Below, in pieces: positions 56,614-64,000 of a stretch of 64,000 bases of DNA. The number at the start of each line of letters is the position of its first letter. Within the stretch, counting starts at the first letter, position 1. Under the pieces are notes generated by a model. It saw only the letters and a list, made by a program, of their open reading frames with translations, was not told the DNA's origin and did not search any database. This DNA is from Craterostigma plantagineum (Eukaryota > Streptophyta > Magnoliopsida > Lamiales > Linderniaceae). A program made the position numbers and the translations under genes. The stretch covers positions 488,001 to 552,000 of the forward strand of contig JAPQWV010000412.1 in the NCBI GenBank assembly GCA_027422505.1, in the 5' to 3' direction.

Positions 56614-57139
56614 TAGAAGAAGAAAAAGAAAAAAAGATCGTAAGCCACTCGTAGTAAAGTTTAAGCTCAAACTCTGACAATTTTGAATTTAAGCTTAGGT
56701 TCGCTCGATTTCAAGGCGAGCCGACTCGATTCTATCTTTCGCCGATATCCATTGAACAATTGAAACTTGAAAGGGCAAATCAGTAGAATCAAACAGAGAG
56801 AAACATAAAGGCCTTTGCAAAGGAAAACCACCATCAATCAACCCTCACTCCGAACTGGTATCGATTGATTTCTTTAGGGTTTGATTCTGTGTTCATTTTC
56901 CTATTTTTCCGGAATGTGTTTCATATTTGTTGGTAGTTTTCGGTATTCTGTTGCTTTAGTATGTCTTTCTTAAATTACCCGTCAATTCCGCCGCCAATTT
57001 AGGGTACGTGGCTTTGGATTCCCTAATTTTGGGCTTCTTTGTCACTTGTATGTGGTTTCTGCATGATCGAAAGCTTAACTGCTGAGTTTTGTCACATTTC
57101 AGCTTCTACAGAGTTGTGATATAAGCTATTGATCATTGG
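56614..57139 (+). other. Presumed promoter and 5' untranslated region of the VOZ gene
   Basis: Non-coding DNA leading to the VOZ start codon. A leader intron may end at ACATTTCAG near 57100. Confidence 0.4.
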
Positions 57140-58996
57140 ATGGGAAAGGGTTTCGAGAGTGGCACGCTCAACTGTTCATCACAACAGCTCTTCAAGGTTA
57201 GAGAAGGATTCGTTTCGATGATCTTCAGGGAATTTTCAGTGATCTACGGTCCGCGCAAAAGGAGAGCCGTACTATTGATGTGGTCGTGCTCGAGGAGCAA
57301 GTTCATCAGATGCTTCGTGAATGGCAAGCTGAGTTGAATGAGCCTTCTCTAGCTTCTTCTCTGCAACTGGTAAATGATTTTGACGACTGGAACGAAGATA
57401 TAAGTGGGAGCTTCGTGTTAACGATTTAAAAAGCTTACATTTGTATCGGGCGATTTTTTATACAGGGAGATACCTGTGTTTCTCGTCTGAGAAGAGGCTG
57501 CTGCAGCTTCATGACGAGGACGATGATGCTATCAGCTGCCCATTAGCTGCGCCGAAGCCAGAAGCCGATGAACAGAAGATGGTAAATGGATCCACCTCTC
57601 AAGAGGTTAGTGATTTTCCAGCAAAAATTTCCTTCTTTGCATTCTTAAGCTCCATAATTTCGGAATAGAGATATTTCCTCCCGTGATTAATCATAACCTG
57701 TTGGTTGGTTGGGCTGAGAAATGAGGATGCTTTCATGTGATTATGATGGCTGTTATCACAAGTCTATGCTACTTTTGCTTTGCCATAATTGGTTTGCATG
57801 CTTTGATTTGTCTAAGGGTTCTCAAGAAAGGGGCTTGCAATTGGTTGATGAGTTCAAACCTACTCCCATGAGTGCCACAGTATGGTGATAAACAATATGA
57901 GTATGCCGAATGGCCCTCGTGAACAAGGCTTCACACTGGTCGAGGAGTGCAAGAGTGCTTGCATGGCGGTCAATGAACAAATGGGAACGAACCACACGGA
58001 CATTGCAACACAGTTAAATTATCATTCATTTGATTTCCCTCAAGAGTTTGGACCACATTGCTTTCCCGGGTTTAGTGGCACTGGGTTCGCATGTGAAGAT
58101 GAAGGGCTCAAGTTTCGGACTATCAACAGAGCTTCGACCCTCCAACTTATGCATTCTTGGGACCAAAATGCGCCCTTTGGACTGCACCAGGCCAGCACTT
58201 GGCCAAGAATGGAGCGAAGAAAGCCCGACAACTATTGCAGTAGCTATCACGCTGAAATGCACCCAGTGAAGGCTTCCTCGGTCGCCCGCCCGTGGTTTGA
58301 CCTGGCGGGATTGGCTTAAAAGACAATTTGCTCTTCGCCGCCCTTAGTGCGAATTCACAAAGAGAAGACGTTGGCATCCCTGAATGTGAGGGTGCTGCTA
58401 CTGCTAAATCCCCTTGGAATGCACCTGATAAAAGTTTACTAGAAGCTCATTTTCATTGAAATCGTTGTCTGGCTAACTTGCATTTTGACCTCGTTTTCTT
58501 TCGCAGAGTTCTTCGACCTCACTGTTTTGGACGGTGAAGCTATCAGGAATGGCTTTTCTTCGACAAGCCTCGAAGGGCCTTCGAAATTGGGAACCGAAAG
58601 CAAAGGTCACTCCCAGATTACAATGGGAGAGGATGGCACGTATCGAGGAAGCAAACGATGAAGGAGTTTGGAGGTTTGAAGAGATCTTACTACATGGATC
58701 CTCAGCCAATGGAGAACTTCGAATGGCACCTCTTCGAATACGAACTTAAGAATTACGACGCATGTGCTCTGTATAGGCTCGAGGTGAAGCGCGTGGAGCC
58801 CAAGAAATCGCCCGGGGGGAAAGCGGACGGTGAATCCGTTGCTAATCTGCAGAAGCAAATGGGAGATTTAACCGCTGCGCTCCCAAGTGAGAAGCATCAG
58901 CAACGAACTGTTAAGGGAAGGGGAAAAGCCAACTTGAGAGATGGCTCGCCCCACAATCTATATGAAGCTTCCAATAATTATAAGACCATCGTATAG
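57140..58996 (+). CDS. VOZ: VOZ (vascular plant one zinc-finger) transcription factor
   Basis: VOZ proteins are plant-specific transcription factors with a zinc-coordinating, NAC-related DNA-binding domain. In Arabidopsis they interact with phytochrome B, promote flowering and affect stress responses. Exons: 57140-57369 ([16 protein letters not shown]), 57466-57605 ([11 protein letters not shown]), about 57881-58427 and 58507-58996. Domain B covers [11 protein letters not shown] and [10 protein letters not shown] (Cys/His zinc ligands), [19 protein letters not shown], then [14 protein letters not shown] and [10 protein letters not shown]. The stop is at 58994-58996. The frame needs seven corrections (near 57200-57216, 57468, 58104, 58179, 58225, 58298 and 58546), each one missing base. 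The third donor reads AT (58428) instead of GT. Whether this is VOZ1 or VOZ2 is not determined. Confidence 0.9.
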
Positions 58997-59911
58997 TTAT
59001 TCGGCCGACAATTTTGACAGGTACGACATAATGTGATTCGTATTGCTTGTCGACCGTTGAGTGCCTTTGTCTTAGTTGTCGATAGTGCATTGTCTAGTCC
59101 GAGTACCAATTTCTGACTATTACCGTATCTATTCTTAGGTTGTTTTAACCGTTAGAAGGCCAACAAGTTAGATTAGAAGAGATTCTTGAATTGTCTTCAT
59201 CTCATTGGGTTTTCTTGAATTTGTCTTGCTTGATTTTTATCATACTTGCGTGGGCTTAGCATATTGTATAAGCCCGAATGGAACGTGGACCCCTTAGGTT
59301 TTCCTTTTTTTTTTTAATATTATTCAATTTTAATTAAGAAAACAGTAGGACTAGTGATGGATAATCAAGAAAATAGTGGTTGAAGAAGTATGGGGTCTGA
59401 TGTGAAAGACAAGGACAGGACATTATAACCCACACATCCCAAAATACCTAATTCAGAGTTTGGCTTTGCTTTCAAATGTCTCGCGTTCAAGGACACTACC
59501 CCACGTTGGAAAAAGCAAATCACTTTGTCTCACCTTAGAAGATCGACATATCATAACTTCAACATCACATAAATATATATATACACACTCAGTCCCTTTA
59601 CATAATTACGAACATGTTTGTACGTGTACGTGTATGTGTATGTGTATGTGCAATGGTTTATGTGGAATATGATCATTACTTACTGTCAAATGTTATGTTT
59701 CATGCAACAATACACTACAGCTACTGACGAATTGAAGGAAAAAGGGGATTTTTGCAGATGATTTCTTCGTCTCTCAAAAGTCACTCAAAGCTTTCAATTA
59801 CAGTAACTATAAATATACAGAAAAAGTTGACCATTTTGCACGTAATCATTCTGCATCACTCAACCAACTCAGCCCTAACACAGAGAGAGATAACTGAGCG
59901 CAATTAGCATG

Positions 59912-59958
<47 letters not shown>

Positions 59959-60409
59959 TTTTGCTTGCGCAGCTTGACTTTAGATAGAACGAATGCATGC
60001 GTGTGATGTTCAATAATCGATCCTATGAAGTTCGATGAACGATCCTATAGTTAGGGATTATTCACAAGGATATAATTCGAAGAAGATGAGAAGAAGAAAT
60101 AGGGCTGAATAATTAAATAGTTAGCGCAAGATTAAATTGCGTGTGTATGTATGTATGTAAGACAATAGTTGCTGCAAGAAAAGTGCCAAAGTGGGGAATC
60201 TTCAATGGATTGACACAACACTGCACTCACGCAACAGTGTTGTTGATTCTTCGTGCTTGCGCCATATTTCAGGACTAGCTATGTATTTCTTTTCTTTTCT
60301 TTTAAAAAAAAAATGTTTTGTTTTGGGGTACGAAAAGAAAGTGGAAGAAATAAAGCTGAAAAACAGATAATCAAATGGAGAACAAGATATCCTAGGTGAT
60401 GACGAGTTG
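58997..60409. other. 3' region of VOZ and intergenic DNA
   Basis: No further gene. A GTATGT-type repeat lies near 59625-59650, a (TA)n run at about 59908-59953, and a small ACAACACTG/CAGTGTTGT hairpin at about 60212-60237. Confidence 0.6.
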
Positions 60410-60982
60410 TGTTAGAATAGTAATGTCCTTTGAGTTGACTACACATGCAAGTTGTAACAATGTTATTCTCTTCATTATAATTTATATGATGTGTTAGTCG
60501 ATTGGTGACCTTATCTTTGACTATTCAAAGATGGACACACATGAGAAATGGAGAAATCTTTTCTCCTCATCCTTTCGGCGCCGAAGGAATAATCCAAGGA
60601 GGTGGGCTACCAAATAAAGATGGCTGCTTTATGTTTTTTCTTATTTTCACATGGAAACTCAGAGCCGAGGTTTGCCTATAAATAGGCTTAAACGAAGCAG
60701 TAGAATTCACCATCACAACACAGATCTTCGTCCTCTCCTCCGATTAATATTTTCTGTAGCTTACTCCTAATATTGTTGTAGTGCTTTTGTATCACGTCAG
60801 TGTACGTGTCTGTAATATCTCCACATAATAAAGAAGTTCTACCCTCCGGCCCGTGGACGTAGGTCATTCTGACCGAACCACGTAAATCTCGTGTCACTGT
60901 CCAAATTTATTTTTCGTCTCTATTATTTATTATCGTCATTTTTGGGCAAAATAATTATCGGGGATTTCCGCATATCCTAACA
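60410..60982 (+). repeat. 5' LTR of the downstream Copia element
   Basis: 573 bp, from TGTTAG to CTAACA. A TATAAATA box at 60678-60685 and AATAAA at 60827-60832 suggest the start and the polyadenylation signal of the element transcript. Confidence 0.88.
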
Positions 60983-60985
60983 AAT

Positions 60986-60997
60986 TGGTATCAGAGC
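60986..60997 (+). other. Primer-binding site of the downstream Copia element
   Basis: TGGTATCAGAGC, complementary to initiator Met-tRNA, three bases after the LTR. Confidence 0.93.
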
Positions 60998-61022
60998 CAA
61001 CCCGGTTTATTTTTTAGCCACC

Positions 61023-63787
61023 ATGACGATAACAAAAATGTCAATTGAAAAGTTCGACAGAAATGTCAACTTTGCAATGTGGAGTCTCAGATGGAGGCCA
61101 TACTCATTCAAGACGGTTGCGAGGTGGCGCTTGAAGGCGCAAAGAAGAAACCGACCGAAATGAAGGACGATCAATTTAGTGAATTGGACAAGAAAGCCAG
61201 ATCGGCTATTATATTAAATCTCTCTTACGAGGTTTTACAAGAAGTTGCCACGGAGACGGCCATGGGTATGTGGGATGCGTTAAAAGCTATCTACATGAAG
61301 AAGACTAAGGAGAATCGGCTTTATTTAAAGCAGAAGCTATACAGTGTGAAAATGACGGAAGGTACTTCTATTCTCTCGCATCTCGATAAATTCGATTCTA
61401 TCATTATTGATTTGGCGAACGTAGAAGTCAAAGTGACGGACGAAGATCAGGCCATAATATTGTTGTGTTCCCTTCCCTCGTCTTTAAAGCATTTTCGTGA
61501 CACTATAATATATGGGAAAGATACGATATCGTATTCTAGTGTCAAATCCGCTTTACAATCGAAAGAACAGATAGACAGGGATATTACGGGAGAAACAAGT
61601 GGTAGCCAGGCAGAAGGCCTGTTTGCACGGGGAAGACCAGAACGTAGAGATGCTGAAAGTAGCAGATCTAAAGAAAGGTCAAAATCCAGGTACAGAAATA
61701 AAGTCTGTAATTTTTGCAAGAAAAAGGGACACATTAAAGCTGATTGTTTTAAATTAAAAAATAAGGAGAAAAATAATCAGCAATTTAATAAACCCGCCGA
61801 AGCTAGTTTAGCTGCTGATGAGAACGATGGAACTATTTTTGTAGCAACTGCAAATATTGTTTGGTCTGATAATGAGTGGATCTTAGATTCGGGTTGTTCT
61901 TACCACATAAGTCGGAGTCGGGACTGTTTTTCCACATATGAAAATTTTGATGGTGGATATGTCTTAATGGGAAATGATGCTCCGTGTAAAGTTGTTGGTA
62001 AAGGCACAGTTAGGATCAAGATGTTCGACGGAATCATCCGAACGCTCACAGAAGTCAGACACGTTCCAGATATGAAGAGAAATCTTGTCTCTTTAGGCAC
62101 ACTTGAATCTCAAGGGTGCAGGTTCTCAGGTGAAGGTGGAGTTTTAAAGATTGCCAGAGGTGCCCTCGTCGTGATGAAAGCTTGCAGGTCTGGAAATTTG
62201 TATATTTTGCAGGGAACTACTGTTACAGGTTCCGCTGCAGTTTCGACATCCCCGGAGGTTGATACCACGAGATTATGGCATATGCGTCTTGGACACATGG
62301 GAGAAAAAGGCTTGACGATTTTGAGCAAGCGGGGCCTACTCTGCGGTCAAAGTACTGGTAAGATGGACTTTTGCGAACACTGTATTTTTGGGAAGCAGAA
62401 ACGAGTCAGCTTCAATTCGCCAGCAGTCCACAGGACGAAAGGTACTTTGGACTACATTCATTCTGATGTATGGGGTCCTTCTCGTGTTCCGTCCAAAGGT
62501 GGTGCAAGATATATGTTGACTTTCATCGATGATTTTTCAAGGAAAGTCTGGGTCTATTTTCTTAAACACAAAAGTGATGTTTTCCTAACATTTAAACAAT
62601 GGAAAGCTTTGATTGAAAAGCAGACAGGAAAACAGATCAAGCGGTTGCGGACAGATAATGGCTTAGAATTTTGCGGAAGTGAGTTCAACGAATTCTGCAA
62701 GAATGAGGGAATTGCTCGACATCACACTGTTAGAATGACGCCTCAACAAAATGGTATTGCCGAGCGCATGAACCGAACGCTTCTAGAGAGAGCTCGATGT
62801 ATGATCTCCAACGCTGGGTTGACAAATGATTTTTGGGCTGAAGCTATCGCCGCAGCATGTTATATTGTCAACCGTTCACCGTGTTCACCGATCAATTTCA
62901 AGACTCCTGAGGAAGTATGGTCAGGTACTCCTGCTGATTACTCAAACTTAAGAATATTTGGGTGCCCAGCTTATATGCACGTAAACGAGGGAAAGTTAGA
63001 GCCTAGAGCTAAAAAGTGTATTTTTCTCGGTTACGCTTCAGGGGTGAAAGGATATAGACTATATAATCCCGATCCCAAGTCACCCAAATTTATAATTAGC
63101 AGAGATGTTACTTTTGACGAGTCTTCTATGTTACATCCTTCAAAAGAGTATACTAATTCTTCTAATGAAGAGAAGAAGGATAGTGTACACAGCGAGGTGG
63201 AGCTCGAGATCAACAAAAATCCTTCAGATGATCCTGCTACGAGTTCAACAGATCAAGAGGATGAGCCAGAACCTGATTCAGATCATGTTGAAGATGAAAG
63301 CACCGAGCAGGAATATTCTATAGCCAGAGATAGGGAGAGACGAGAGATTCGACTACCACAGCGGTACGTGAATTTAGTTTCGTATGCTTTATCAGTGGCG
63401 CAAGAAACAGGTGGAGGCGGCGAACCTTCTACCTATTCGGAGGCAATTAGCGATGTTAATTCTGATAAGTGGTTGGTAGCGATGAATGAAGAAATGGAGT
63501 CTCTGCACAAGAATGGTACATGGATTCTTGTGCCGCCGCCGAAGAAAAAGAAAATAGTCGGATGTAAGTGGGTCTTCAAGAAGAAAGAAGGAATATCTGG
63601 TTCGGACGATGCAAGGTATAAGGCACGATTAGTTGCGAAAGGCTATAGTCAGGTACAAGGTATTGATTTTAATGACGTATTCTCACCTGTTGTTAGACAT
63701 AGCTCTATTCGTGTATTACTTGCATTCGTTGCCATGTTCTTGGTATGGAGATTAGACGTGATAGAGGAGCTGCTAAGTTGCACCTGA
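61023..63787 (+). CDS. Copia Gag-Pol polyprotein, truncated in reverse transcriptase
   Basis: The likely start is ATG 61023; a one-base loss near 61088 moves the frame into the 902-codon ORF at 61079. In that ORF are the UBN2 gag region, the CCHC knuckle [14 protein letters not shown] (residues 210-223) and the protease [10 protein letters not shown] (Asp 270). Next come the GAG-pre-integrase (LWHMRLGHM) and the integrase with [16 protein letters not shown] and [12 protein letters not shown] (all DDE residues). Last is the start of reverse transcriptase ([24 protein letters not shown]). After WRLDV the frame jumps to a segment normally found far downstream, so the fingers/palm core with the YVDD motif is absent. 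It ends at a stop at 63787. Confidence 0.9.
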
Positions 63788-64000
63788 CCCAGGAAAGTTA
63801 CCTCAAGAAGGTTTTGGAGAGATTTGGCATGAGCGATGCCAAACCAGTCAGCACTCCTCTTGCTAGCCATTTTTAGGCTAAGCGCTGCTCAGTCACCATC
63901 ATCAGATGAGGAAGAAGCGTACATGGCACGAGTTCCTTACTCTAGTGCAGTCGGCATTATTGTTTATGCAAAGGCTCTTCCAGTTTCCAAGTTCAAGCAT
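63788..64000 (+). pseudogene. Remnant of Copia reverse transcriptase end and RNase H
   Basis: The frame after the first deletion reads a [14 protein letters not shown] segment (reverse transcriptase C-terminus), shifts at a T5 run (63870-63874), continues through YMARVPYSSAVG, then jumps at about 63,960 to ALPVSKFKH, the extreme end of Copia RNase H. Most of RNase H is therefore missing. Confidence 0.8.

Larger units (their letters stand above)
60410..64000 (+). mobile_element. Copia retrotransposon, internally deleted, right end outside window
   Basis: The 5' LTR (60410-60982), Met primer site (60986-60997) and gag-protease-integrase are in normal Copia order. Reverse transcriptase and RNase H are reduced to their ends by two deletions (about 63,760 and about 63,960). 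The 3' LTR is beyond the window. Confidence 0.92.

Overview
The window is nuclear DNA of a flowering plant, probably a eudicot. The evidence is a VOZ transcription factor gene, a plant CC-type glutaredoxin gene, plant Sirevirus-, Tekay- and Athila-like LTR retrotransposons, a 5S-bearing Cassandra array, and organelle-derived DNA. The species cannot be named from the sequence. Most of the window is nested transposable elements. Host genes are confined to about 38.7-39.0 kb (glutaredoxin) and 57.1-59.0 kb (VOZ), with one possible orphan exon near 41.4 kb.

Layout. 1-10427: Sirevirus-like Copia element on the minus strand, with an extra 3' ORF and repeated polypurine tracts; its 3' LTR runs off the window. 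10428-15429: decayed LTR-element remnants, including an 1107-bp LTR with its primer-binding site, and a hAT MITE. 15430-18395: two degenerate tandem-repeat arrays. 19051-28576: complete young Tekay-type (chromodomain) gypsy element with TSD ACCTC. 28864-32611: seven Cassandra LTRs arranged as two inverted tandem arrays around 144 bp of plastid-type 23S rRNA, all inside one TSD, GTCGG. 32617-38671: gene-free DNA of mitochondrial-like character. 38672-39039: glutaredoxin gene on the minus strand, its 3' end running into that block. 39284-41821: hAT MITEs and an exon fragment. 41834-49138: a short-LTR TRIM with a palindromic inverted LTR, split by a 6.75-kb non-autonomous Athila-like element (TSD GAGGC). 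49490-54080: plant mariner-like element with a DD39D transposase, invaded by an L1-derived retroposon near its left end and a hAT MITE near its right end. 54079-54730: another MITE. 56374-56600: SINE-like insert. 57140-58996: VOZ gene. 60410-64000: Copia element with reverse transcriptase and RNase H deletions, cut by the window end.

Two points shape the reading. First, the inverted Cassandra/plastid 23S structure is the most unusual object here. Second, nearly every frameshift in the host genes and in several unrelated transposons is a one-base change, mostly a dropped base in a short homopolymer. The VOZ gene alone carries seven single-base drops and no insertions. This suggests residual assembly error, so the label pseudogene on recent elements and on the two host genes should be read with care. 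Genuine lesions that cannot be explained this way are noted separately: the deletion over the integrase catalytic Glu in the Tekay element, the missing reverse transcriptase core in the last Copia element, and the missing protease active site in the Athila-like element.
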